Source: Paratinospora sagittata (taxonomy: Eukaryota; Streptophyta; Magnoliopsida; Ranunculales; Menispermaceae). Taken from it: 64,000 nt of DNA. Below are positions 22,046 to 32,240 of the stretch, piece after piece. The notes beneath the pieces were generated by a model. The model searched no databases and was not told the DNA's origin. It worked only from the letters and a program-made list of their open reading frames with translations. A program made the translations under genes and the position numbers. The stretch covers positions 41,353,741 through 41,417,740 of the forward strand of contig CM069593.1 of the NCBI GenBank assembly GCA_035771175.1, read 5' to 3'. Numbering within the stretch: position 1 is the stretch's first letter; every line of letters starts with the position of its first letter.

Positions 22046-24127
22046 TAGGTTGGTTTCTCCAGAATTGGGTATTGACCCCAAGAGGGTGGATATCCAAGTG
22101 TCAGGCTCTGGGCACCCCAAGGTGAACGAGGTCGTTGGTATTCCTGGACTCGACGACGAAGAACATATAAATGAAGAGGTAGGTAGTGGCAAAGAGGATG
22201 GGGATTTTGATATGGAAGGGGACCGAATCGGTGTTCCAAACCCTTTTATCTACATCATGGATCACTATTTGTGCATTCTTACTCGGAAGGAGTTAGAGGA
22301 CCACAGGAAGAGATGTAAAATCCCTATTGAAGTAGGCTAGTGTCTTCTTGGTCAAAGATGAGAAAATGACCTGTCCTCCAAAGGGAGAGGTGGCTATTTA
22401 TGTTTGCTTTTCCAAAGTGAGCTTTGGCTCCTAATCCAATGTCTTGTTGCCAAGATGTTGAAAGCCCTATATATCACCCTTGGCCAAATTAACCCTAACT
22501 TTTGGAATGAGTTGGTTGGTACCATACTTCTCTATGAAGCACATGACTTTGGTAGCCCAACCCTTTGGGACTTCTGTACTATACACATCATGAAGTGTCG
22601 TCCTTAGTCTAACCTTATTGAAGTTTGGGGTTTTTACTATGCTAGTATTTGTTTTAGTAATAAATCGCTTATCACTAGGCAGCCCACCACCGGCAAGGGA
22701 TATATATATATATATATATATATACATAAGAAGTGGCGCTTCACCTCGAAAGACAAGGACTGTAGGTCAGGTTGTACCCAAACACATGCAAACTTAATTG
22801 TATAGTAGTTATTTCGTCTTTTTTTTCCGTTGATTGGTGTTTTTGCTTCACTCTAGCTTTGGGTTGCCTTTTTTTTGTAGTTACATATCGAAAATGGCCT
22901 AACTTTGAAGAGGTCGTGGAAACAAAGGCCCCCTACTTTGAAGCATTCCCTGCAACAATATGAAGGAATTTGACCCTCCATTTGAGGCTCTTACTTCTGC
23001 AATAAGCATGCCTCTTGTTCTTGCTCCCGAGACTTGCTCGTCAAGTCATACCATTCAAACCTGTGGTTACTGACATCAAGGGTGAGGGCTCGATCCTTAA
23101 TCAATTTGAGGATCAGGGAGGCTATAGATGGCCTGGGCACTTCATCGTTTTCTCTAAGGAAGTCAAGGAAAATATGAAGTATCTCATCTTGTATGAGCTT
23201 CAAAAGCAATTCCTTTAGTCATTGGTGGAAGTCCGACTTTCTTACTTTTAAGTCTTTGCGTTTTTTGTCTCAATTTGGTTTCTTATTTTGTTTTGTCTTG
23301 GCAAGAAGCCCTCCTCAATGTCTGGTATTAGTACGCTTTTATCACTGGGAAGCCCACTATTAACAAGGGGTACATATATATATAGGAAGTGGTGCTTCAT
23401 TTCGGGAGACTGGGACTATAGATCGAGATCGAGATCGATTTGTACCCGAACCCATGTTAGCCCTAATTGTAAACTAGTTTTTTCATCTTTTTTTGCTTTG
23501 ATTGGTGTTTTTGTTTCACTTTAACTTCAGGTTGCCTTTTTGTGTAGTCATACATTGAAAATGGCCTAGCTTTGAAGAGGTCATGGAAACTAAGGCCTCC
23601 TACTTTGAAGCATTCCCCATAATAAGAGAGTTTTTGACGATCTAGTTACCCCTATTACGTTCTATTGGCTCAGTTTTTCTACTACTAACTACAAAAATTG
23701 TGAGTGTTTTTAGCTTCAACCACAGTTTTTCTTCCTTTGCTCTCTCTTCTAATTGTGGATTTTCTATTTTAGCAGTCCCGGTGATCGCCAACAAAGGGAA
23801 GGAGCACAGCCAGTGCAACTATGCCAGCCATGACCTTAGGGCTCTGGAAGCACAGAAAAAGAAGAAGACCATTAGTTCCACTTTTGTGTCCGCTCATTCT
23901 AGGAGTGTTGGCACTTTCGCAAAGCCAAGGGCCCCGAAGGATCTTTTTGTCATCCCCTCCTCTACCCAAACCTAAGAGGGAATTTGACCATCTATCAAAG
24001 GCTTTCACCATTAGGCTAAGCACACTTCTTGTTCCTACTCCCAATACTTGTTCATCAAGTCATGCCATTCAAACCTATGGACATTGACATCAAGAGTGAG
24101 GGCTTGATTCTTAATCAATTTGAGGAT
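22046..24127 (+). pseudogene. Array unit 3: gag-like gene segment
   Basis: Same order as unit 1. The second (TA)n tract is short (near 23372-23381), and GATCGA is repeated once more in the following CGAGATCGAGATCG tract. Its first half resembles units 1-2, and from about 22950 onward it carries the variants shared with unit 4 (for example KSREQEQ region and TTGCTCGTC), as if unit 3 were a recombinant between two types. Confidence 0.72.
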
Positions 24128-25445
24128 TAGGTTGGTTTCTCCAGAATTGGGTATTGACCCCAAGAGGGTGGATGTCCAAGTGTCAGGTTCTGGGCACCCC
24201 AAGGTGAAGGAGGTCGTTGGTATTCCTGAACTCGACGACGAAGAACATATAAATGAAAAGGTAGGTAGTGGCAAAGAGGATGGCGATTTTGATATGGAAG
24301 GGGACCGAATCGGTGTTCCGAACCCTTTTATCTACATCATGGACCACTATTTGTGCATTCTTACTCGGAAGGAGTTAGAGGACCACAGGAAGAGATGTAA
24401 AATCCCTATTGAAGTAGGCTAGTGTCTTCTTGGTCAAAGATGAGTAACCGACCTGTCCTCCAAAGGGAGAGGTGGCTATTTATGTTTGCTTTTCCAAAGT
24501 GAGCTTTGGCTCCTAATCCAATGTCTTGTTGCCAAGATGTTGAAAGCCCTATATATCACCCTTGGCCAAATTATCCCTAACTTTTGGAATGAGTTGGTTG
24601 GTACCATACTTCTCTATGAAGCACATGACTTTGGTAGCCCAACCCTTTGGGACTTCTGTACTATACACATCATGAAGTGTCATCTTTAGTCTAACCTTAT
24701 TGAAGATTGGGGTTTTTATTATGCTAGTATTTGTTTTAGTAATAAACCGCTTATCACTAGGCTGCCCACCACTGGCAAGGGATATAGTTATATATATATA
24801 CATAAGAAGTGGCGCTTCACTTCGAAGGACAAGGACTGTAGGTCAGGCTGTACCCAAACACATGTAAACTTAATTGTATAGTAGTTCTTTCGTCCTTTTT
24901 TGCTTTGATTGGTGTTTTTGCTTCACTCTAGCTTTGGATTGCCTTTTTTGTGTAGTTACATATCGAAAATGGCCTAACTTTGAAGAAGTCGTGAAAACTA
25001 AGGCCCCCTACTTTGAAGCATTCCCTGCAACAATAAGAGGGAATTTGACCCTCCATTCGAGGCTCTTACTTCTGCAATAAGCATGCCTCTTGTTCTTGCT
25101 CCCGAGACTTGCTCGTCAAGTCATACCATTCAAACCTGTGGATATTGACATCAAGGGTGAGGGCTCGATCCTCAATCAATTTGGGGATCAGGGAGGCTAT
25201 AGATGGCCTGGGCACTTCATCGTTGTCTCTAAGGAAGTCAAGGAAAATATGAAGTATCTCATCTTGTATGAGCTTCAAAAGCAATTCCTTTAGTCATTGG
25301 TGGAAGTCCGACTTTCTTACTTTTAAGTCTTTGCGTTTTTTGTCTCAATTTGGTTTCTTATTTTGTTTTGTCTTGGCAATAAGCCCTCCTCAATGTCTGG
25401 TATTGGTACGCTTTTATCACTGGGAAGTCCACTATTAACAAGGGG

Positions 25446-25477
<32 letters not shown>

Positions 25478-26222
25478 TATAGGAAATGGTGCTTCATTCC
25501 GGGAGACTGGGACTATAGATCGAGATCGAGTTGTACCCGAACCCATGTTAGCCCTAATTGTAAACTAGTTTTTTCAGCTTTTTTTGCTTTGATTGGTGTT
25601 TTTGTTTCACTTTAACTTCAGGTTGCCTTTTTGTGTAGTCATACATTGAAAATGGCCTAGCTTTAAAGAGGTCATGGAAACTAAGGCCTCCTACTTTGAA
25701 GCATTCCCCATAATAAGAGGGTTTTTTGACGATCTAGTTACCCCTATTACGTTCTATTGGCTCAGTTTTTCTACTACTAACTACAAAAATTGTGAGTGTT
25801 TTTAGCTTCAACCACAGTTTTTCTTCCTTTGCTCTCTCTTCTAATTGTGGATTTTCTATTTTAGCAGTCACGGTGATCGCCAACAAAGGGAAGGAGCACA
25901 GCCAGTGCAACTATGCCAGCCTTGACCTTAGGGCTCTGGAAGCACAGAAAAAGAAGAAGAAAACCCTTAGGTCCACTTTTGTGTCCGCTCATTCTAGGAG
26001 TGTTGGCACTTTCGCAAAGCCAGGGGCCCCGAAGGATCTTTTTGGCATCCCCTCCTCTACCCAAACCTAAGAGGGAATTTGACCATCTATCAAAGGCTTT
26101 CACCATTAGGCTAAGCACACTTCTTGTTCCTACTCCCAATACTTGTTCATCAAGTCATGCCATTCAAACCTATGGACATTGACATCAAGAGTGAGGGCTC
26201 GATTCTTAATCAATTTGAGGAT
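24128..26222 (+). pseudogene. Array unit 4: gag-like gene segment, 3'-most copy
   Basis: Most divergent unit. The first (TA)n tract is interrupted (GATATAGTTATATATATA near 24782) and the second is expanded (25445-25470). The final module continues directly into the non-repeated downstream gene part, so this unit occupies the ancestral position. Confidence 0.75.
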
Positions 26223-26940
26223 CATGAAGGCTATTGTTGGCTTATACACTTCATTGTTGTCTCTAAGGAAGTCGAAGCGAAAATGAGTATCCCATCTTGT
26301 TTGAGCATCAGAAAAGGTCTCTTCAGTTATTGGTGAAGGTACAACTTTTCCTTTTTGTGTCGATTTGGTTTTTTTTTTATCTTGGCAGGGAACTCTTCAC
26401 AATGTTTGGGCGGATGGGGACACCAGCCACAAGATTAACTGTTAAAAAAAATTCCAATTGACAAGGCAAAAAAAATTAAGTCTCTTCGCAAGTTGGTGGA
26501 TGATCAAGCTATGAAGCTCAAGTGTTTTCAGCCTCTGGTATAGGGACTTCATAATACCAAGGCACACCTGAAGAAGGCAGTTTTCGGCCTTGTGGGCACT
26601 ATGTGTTGGACTACCAAGCATAACACCCGAGGAACAGAATACCACTCATTAGTTAGAGCTCGAAAAAATGGAAGCTAGAGCAAAGGAGGATAAGAAGGCA
26701 AAGACAAAAGCGGAGGAAGCGACTCTTCGCACTATGGAGTCCTTTAAATCCTCCAACAAACTCTAAGAAGATTTGGGAGGCCGAACAGTATGGGACAGCC
26801 ATGATTAAGAAGGATATTAACAAGTATATACCTGACTTTGACTAGAATAAGTTGATCGAGCTTGTTGAAGTCAGTGGGAGTGATAATGAAGAGAGTAAGG
26901 CCTCATCTTAGGCCCCATTAGGGATTTTTGGTGTTTTTCT
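26223..26940 (+). pseudogene. 3' end of the gag-like gene (unduplicated)
   Basis: The frame GSILNQFEDHEGYCWLIHFIVVSKEVE runs on from unit 4. A likely intron (about 26337 to 26389, AAG|GTACAAC ... TTGGCAG|GG) follows. Beyond it lies a Lys/Glu/Ala-rich coiled-coil-like stretch (ARAKEDKKAKTKAEEATLR, about 26670-26730), then SFKSSNKL and an acidic end with KDINKYIPDFD and VSGSDNEESKA. Charged helices followed by an acidic tail are the usual C-terminus of plant gag-like transposon proteins. Several stops interrupt it. The function would be particle assembly; the copy is dead. Confidence 0.6.
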
Positions 26941-27341
26941 TGTTGTCATTTTTCTCTTTTTTGTTTATTTTGCTTAAGGTCGGTACCTCATCAGTCCATC
27001 TATAGTGGGAATCGGATCGTTTTGGTTGTACTGATCTTACTAATGAATGCAATGTTTATTTTGTCCCACCTTCTAAGTTTCACTAACAAGGGTAAATTTT
27101 GTCCCACCTAACACCCTTAGCATTTAATGGAGACATAATCTAGCGTGAGAAGGGTTCATAATGACTTAGTATAATGACCTATTCTTTCATGATGGTGTTG
27201 TCCCCAATATGTCCAAGAGGGGGGTGAATTGGATACTTAGCAGATTTTAACGTTTCTTTTAAATGTAAGAAATATTGAAAGCAGATTAAATAGAGTATAT
27301 CAAATAAACACAATGAAAGTAAAAGAGACAGTACAAACAGG

Positions 27342-27380
27342 ATTTATAGTGGTTCGACCTTGCCTACATCCATTACCTGA
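27342..27380 (-). promoter_or_regulatory. Conserved U5 motif (AGGTAATGG ... CGAACCACTATAAAT)
   Basis: Minus-strand version of the motif shared by the SIRE-like LTRs in this window, with the GTAATGGATGTAGG and CGAACCACTATAAAT halves. Confidence 0.65.
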
Positions 27381-27417
27381 CCTCCTCAGTTAGGATTTTT
27401 CCAAGCTCCACTAAGGA

Positions 27418-27580
27418 TCTTCTTACGGGTGAAGACCAAACCAGTACACTTTCTCAACTTACAGGTGTGAGAAGAACCGTTATACTTTCTCAACTTACGA
27501 GTGTGAGTAGAAACCTTTTCTCAACTTTCAGGTGTAAGAAAAACATTTTCTTAGCTTTCGGGTGTGAGAAGAACCGTTAC
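27418..27580 (-). repeat. U5-side hairpin array of LTR family 2
   Basis: Four units start at 27450, 27486, 27517 and 27547 (TTTCT(C/T)A(A/G)C on the plus strand). Read on the minus strand each forms a small hairpin such as TTCTCA-CACCTGTAAGT-TGAGAA. At 27418-27435 a fifth, TCTTC-ACCCGTAA-GAAGA, is perfect. Confidence 0.75.
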
Positions 27581-27981
27581 AACGTTAAGCAACACTTGTT
27601 CTATCCCAGTGACTAACCAGTCACTAATATCTGAATACAAGATGAGATATGATTTCCTTTACTTAGAATCAAAGTAATACTTACAAAGCTTTGGATTGAA
27701 CCTTCTGTTACCACAGATTCAGCAAAATATGTATGATGAAGTTCAGCTGAAAACTGGTTCAAAAAACTTTTGTCTTCTTCAATGAATTTTTGAAATGATA
27801 TAGATGAAGATCAATTAATCCAGAAGACTTAATGTATTTCAAAAGGTCGTGAGTTCAAAAGCAGAGAGTAAATGACTAACTTCCAAAAGTTTTTGCACAA
27901 GTGAAAACTGTTAATACGTTTTGAATGGATTTTAGTTTTCGTATTGATAGATCGATGATTGTTTATCTGCTCTAAGGAAGC

Positions 27982-27991
27982 ATATATATAG
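27982..27991 (-). promoter_or_regulatory. TATA box of LTR family 2
   Basis: Minus-strand CTATATATATG about 330 bases downstream of the palindrome array, before the region homologous to the leader of the other SIRE-like LTRs. Confidence 0.6.
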
Positions 27992-28319
27992 AAATAACAG
28001 TGGCGCAATGGACTTGGTGATTTTGGCGCACAAAGTCATTTCAAAAACAACGAATACATTTTTTCCAGAAACAGATCGATTCAGCTCTATGCAATTTACG
28101 GCTATAGCACCTGAATCTCCTGATCTTTCACAAAAAAGGAATGTTCTAATAAAGTATTATAACGTTCTAAAAAGATTCAAAAAGTTCTGAAAAGTTTTGC
28201 ACAGTTCTGAAAAAGTAACCTGAAAAAGTTTTAGTTTCAGAACAGTGACAATGTTGAATTAGCGTCCTGATTGGTTAATCATTTTCCTGATGCATAATCT
28301 CAACTTTTTCATTTTGTTC

Positions 28320-28745
28320 CTTGAGGGCGCTCATGAACCATTAGCTTCATGTTAATCTGTAAAGTGAGGGCGCTACTTACTCGTAAGCTGCCTAACTTAC
28401 TTTTTCGATTAAAATGACTAAACTTCGTGAGGGCACTAATCCACAATTAGCATCCTGCCTTGTTTTAAAATATTTAAAGTCAAGAGGGTGCTACTAACGA
28501 GTAAGCATCCTGATATTTAAAAACAATTTAAAACAATGAAAATAATCAGCGAGCTGATTCTGAATCAGCGTCCTGACAGATTCATAAGTTGGCTTAAATG
28601 AGGCCGCTACTTATGAAGTGACTGTCCTAATGAATAAGTATAATTCAACCTTGAACATTATCAGCGTCCCGACTCACCAAGTCCCGGAGGGCGCTGCTAA
28701 GACATTAGCGTCCTGATAAGACGTATTAGCGTCCTGATGCACACT
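28320..28745 (-). repeat. U3 array of palindromic GAGGGCGCT ... AGCGTCCTG units
   Basis: About seven to eight units, each an imperfect inverted repeat of 28-32 bases with arms GAGGGCGCT and AGCGTCCTG (plus-strand wording), for example at about 28324, 28366, 28427, 28487, 28547, 28600 and 28688. Spacing is 50-65 bases. The right LTR fragment has the same array at 31210-31770. Confidence 0.8.
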
Positions 28746-29012
28746 TAAAAATAGTTTTGATTTTTCATTTAAAACTCAATAAATATGATTAAATTCTCAG
28801 TATTTTTGAATCAAATCAAACATAGAAAATTCAATGCAAATGATCGAAAATCAACTCGACTAAATCATGCAGTCATGCATATTGCTGAATCATATGATAG
28901 TGAAGATTCTACCACATAAACACAATCTAATAATACAATTATATATATCTTCAGATCATGGACTTCAGATAGATCTAAAGAGATATATAATTGTACATGA
29001 TCCCATAAGAAG

Positions 29013-30196
29013 TGATGTCTTATTTGAATATGTTTAGTTCGGGAGTGCAGTACAGGATTTTTAGATATGTTAATAGCACTTGTATTGTCACACAAAATTT
29101 TAGCACATTGAACAAATATTTGATAATCCTGAAGTTGTTGTTTCATGTATAGAACCTGGGAACAGCAACTTCCAGCTGTAACATATTCTGTTTCAGCTGT
29201 GGATAATGCCACTGAGTGTTGCTTCTTGCAAAATCAAGAAATTAAAGAATTTCCAAGAAAGTGACAAAATTCGGAGGTACCTCTCCTATCAGTTAGACTA
29301 CCGGTATAGTCAGAGTTTACATAACTTTTCATATCAAAGGTAGTACCTTTGGAATACCAAATCCCTAAGTTTTTTGTGCCATTAATGTATCTAAATATTT
29401 GTTTAACACAGTTTAAGTAGGATTATTTAGGTTCTAATTGAAATCTTGTACAAAGACAGACATTGAACATAATGTCAAGTCTACTTGTCATTAAGTACAG
29501 CAGACTTCCAATCATACTTTTATAAAGTTTAGAATCAATCGCTTTCCCTTTTTCATCCTTATCTAATTTGATTGCAGAGTTACAAGGAGTATCAATTGAT
29601 TTCAAATTATTCATTTGAAACTTTTTAACCATTTCCTTAGCATACTTTGATTGGCTTATGAAGGTGCCTTTTGGCATTTGCTTAATTTGCAAGCTGAGAA
29701 AGTATGTAAGTTCTCTCATCATACTTATTTCAAGTTCCTTTAGCATTAATTTTGAAAACTCATCACACAACTCTTTGTTTGATGCACCAAAAATGATATC
29801 GTCCACATATATTTGAACAATAAGCACATTATCATTATGGTGTTTGATAAACAAAGTTGGATCAAGCTTTCCTTTTTGAAACTTATGATCTAAAATAAAC
29901 GAACTCAGTCGATCATACCAAGCTCTCAGAGCTTGTCTTAATGCATATAAGGCTTTGTGGAGTTTGAACACATAATTCGGGTCTTGAGCATCCTCAAACC
30001 CTGGAGGTTGTTCCACATATACCCCTTCATTGATGTATCCATTTAGAAAAACACTATTTACATCCATTTGGTATAAGGGAAAATCCTTGTAACAAGCATA
30101 GTCAAGTAGTATCCTTCTTGCCTCTAATCTTGCTACTAGGGCAAAGGCTTCTTCGAAGACTATGCCTTTTTCTTGGTTGTACCCTTGTTCAACCAA
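29013..30196 (-). pseudogene. RT and RNase H of the SIRE-like element
   Basis: Frame 29423-30196 starts inside RT (EQGYNQEKGIVFEEAFA), passes QMDVNSVFLNGYINEGVYV, KLHKALYALRQALRAWYDR and the intact active site YVDDIIFGASN, and goes on through FISQSKYAKEMVKKF to GSLLYLMTSRLDI. RNase H follows at 28865-29212 (ALSTAETEYVTAGSCCSQ, SRTKHIQIRHHFLWDHV). At 29013 the coding sequence stops matching the family and enters LTR sequence. The Lys/Ala of the usual KTAFLNG is NSVFLNG. Confidence 0.9.
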
Positions 30197-30217
30197 TCTA
30201 GCCTTATTTCAGACAAT

Positions 30218-30998
30218 CTAACTTTGTTCATTCTTTTTGTTTATAAATATCCATTTGGTTTCTATAACAAATTGATGAAATGGTCTAGGAACTAATTCCC
30301 ATACTTTGTTTCGCACAAAGTGTCCTAGCTCTTCTTGCATAGCAAGAATCCAGTTTTCATCTTTCAATGCATCTTCCACTTTAATTGGTTCAAATTGCGA
30401 TACAAAAGTAACAAGTTCTTGATCTCTTTGAATTGAAGCTCTAGTGGATACACCCTTTTGTGGATCTTCTAAAATTTGAGCTTTGGAAAGACCTTGAAGC
30501 AATCTAGAGTTTTTAGATGTTTCTAAAGGCATTTCAGTCTCAAGATCTATGATCTTAGTTATCTTGGGTTCATCATCATCAAAGTTTAATTGTTTAAATT
30601 CATCCTCAAGACTTTTCTTACTTTCACTTTCATCAAAATTTACATGAATTGATTCTTCTACAGTTTGATTGTATTTGTTGAAAACTCTATAAGCTCCACT
30701 GTGAGAAGAATATCCTAAGAATATTCTTATATCATATTTAGGTTCAAACTTGTCTAGATTGTCCTTATCATTAAAGATAAAACATTTGTATCTGAATACT
30801 CGGAAGTAACTGATGTTGGGTGCTCTACCCTTCCATAGTTCATATAGAGTTTTATTCAAATCTTTTCTAATTAGGATTTCGTTCATTACATAGCAGGCTG
30901 TGTTAATAGCTTCTCCCCAAAAATGGTTTGTAGTGTTATACTCATTAAGCATTGTTCTATACATTTTCTGCAGCGTTCTATTCTTTCTTTCAACTACA
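30218..30998 (-). pseudogene. Integrase C-terminal region of the SIRE-like element
   Basis: 248 codons starting at YRTMLNEYNTTNHFWGEAINTA, with the copia C-terminal box KFEPKYDIRIFLGYSSHSGAYRVF and an acidic linker, ending in RT N-terminal sequence (ALKDENWILAMQEELGHF, VPRPFHQFVIETKWIF). The frame stops near 30218, one short gap before the RT frame. Just upstream, VVERKNRTL (third catalytic Glu of integrase) is cut off at the fusion to LTR sequence at 30998. Confidence 0.87.
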
Positions 30999-32240
30999 TC
31001 ATTTCAAAAACAACGAATAAATTCTTTCCCGAAACAGATCAATTCAGTTCTGTGCAATTTACGGCGATAGCACCTGAATCTTCTGATCTTTCAAGAAAGA
31101 GGAATGTTCTGATAAGTATTAGAACGTTCTGAAAATAATCAAAAAGTTTTGAAAAGTTTTACACAATTCTGAAAAAGTAATTTGAAAAAGTGTAAGTATT
31201 AGAACAGTAACAGTGTTGAATTAGCGTCCTTATTGGTTAATCAGTGTCGTGACGCTTAATATCAACTTTTTCGTTTTGTTTCTTGAGGGCGCTCATGAAC
31301 CGTAAGCTTCCTGTTGAACTGTGAAGTGAGGGTGCTACTTACTCGTAAGCGTCTTAACTTACTTTGTCGATTAAAACGACTAAACTCCGTGAGGACACTA
31401 AACCACAATTAGTGTTCTGCCTTGTTTTAAGATATTTAAAGTCACGAGGGCACTACTAACGAGTAAGCGTCCTGATATTTAAAAACAATTTAAAACAATA
31501 AAAACAATTAGCGAGCTTATTCTGAATCAGCGTCGTGATAGATTCACAGGTTGGTTTAAATGAGGCCGCTACTTATAAAGTGAGCTTCCTGATGAATAAG
31601 TATAATTCAACTTTGAACGTTATCAGCGTCCTGACTCACCAAATCCGGGAGGAAACATTAGCGTCCTGATGAATAAGTATAATTCAACCTTGAACATTAT
31701 CAGCGTCTTGACTCACCAAATCTAGGAGGAGACATTAGCGTCCTGATAAGACGTATTAGCGTCCTGATGCACACTTAAAAACAATTTTGATATTTCATTT
31801 AAAACTCGATAAATACGATTAAATTCTCGGTATTTTCGGATCAAATCAAACATAGAAAATTCAATGCAAATGATCGAAAAGCAACTCGACTAAATCATGC
31901 AGTCATGCATATTGCTGAATCATATGATAGTGAAGATTCTACAACCTAAACACAATCTAATCATACAATTATATATATCTTCAAGTGATCATGGTCTTTA
32001 AATAGATCTTGATAATACGTCCACCATGCATCATTGATTCTTCGAAACCTTCAAATAGGATTAGATATGCCATGTATGCATTATTATCATAAACAAAATG
32101 TGGTTTGTAATCATCAAAATATCTTTCACATAAGGGACATACTCTTGTAAGGGACATAAGGATAATTGGTTCAACAGATGGCAAGTGCCATATAGGTGTC
32201 GTACATGTTTTTCTTTTCTTAACTTCAAAAGTCATGATTG
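30999..32240 (-). repeat. 5' LTR fragment of the SIRE-like element
   Basis: From 30999 to about 31985 it matches 28035-28985. It extends a further 250 bases with SIRE-type U3 start sequence (minus strand: AAGATATTTTGATGATTACA). The R and U5 part is missing. A 77-bp block (31591-31667 and 31668-31744) is duplicated only in this copy, within the palindrome array. The 84-codon minus frame 31981-32235 lies inside this LTR and is not a gene. Confidence 0.8.

Larger units (their letters stand above)
17871..26222 (+). repeat. Four-copy tandem array of a 2.09-kb gag-like gene segment
   Basis: Four head-to-tail units start at 17871, 19956, 22046 and 24128, each at TAGGTTGGTTTCTCCAG (lengths 2085, 2090, 2082 and 2095). 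Units 1 and 2 are almost identical over long stretches; units 3 and 4 share several changes with each other. Unit junctions read GAGGAT|TAGGTTGG, while after unit 4 the sequence continues GAGGAT|CATGAAGG into the unduplicated 3' part of the gene. Each unit encodes broken pieces of a plant gag-like or 'plant transposon protein' product, so the array arose by tandem amplification of an internal gene segment. Confidence 0.93.
27196..28990 (-). repeat. 3' LTR of the SIRE-like element, 5' end truncated
   Basis: Read on the minus strand it ends ...GGACATATTGGGGACAACA. It contains the U3 palindrome array (28320-28745), the TATA box (27982-27991), the conserved CGAACCACTATAAAT motif (27342-27380) and a U5-side hairpin array (27418-27580). 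At 28990-29013 it is joined to a shortened RNase H; about 230 bases of the LTR start present in the other copy are absent. Confidence 0.85.
27196..32240 (-). mobile_element. Rearranged SIRE-like Ty1/copia element (LTR family 2)
   Basis: Minus-strand order: 5' LTR fragment (about 32240 to 30999), integrase C-terminal part and RT/RNase H (30998 to 29013), 3' LTR (about 28990 to 27196). The two LTR pieces share the stretch equivalent to 28035-28985. Gag, protease, most of integrase and the R-U5 end of the 5' LTR are missing. The start of the 3' LTR and the end of RNase H are missing too. Two separate deletions therefore shaped the copy. Confidence 0.88.

Noticed and set aside
28320..28745. Possible CRISPR array, because short palindromic repeats alternate with spacers
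   Set aside because: Units are degenerate, spacing is irregular, the location is the U3 of a plant LTR, and no cas genes are present.
31981..32235. Minus-strand frame of 84 codons with a CPLCERYFDDY stretch resembling a zinc-binding protein
   Set aside because: It lies inside the SIRE-like LTR start; the nucleotide sequence (AAGATATTTTGATGATTACA) is typical LTR U3 and the frame is accidental.
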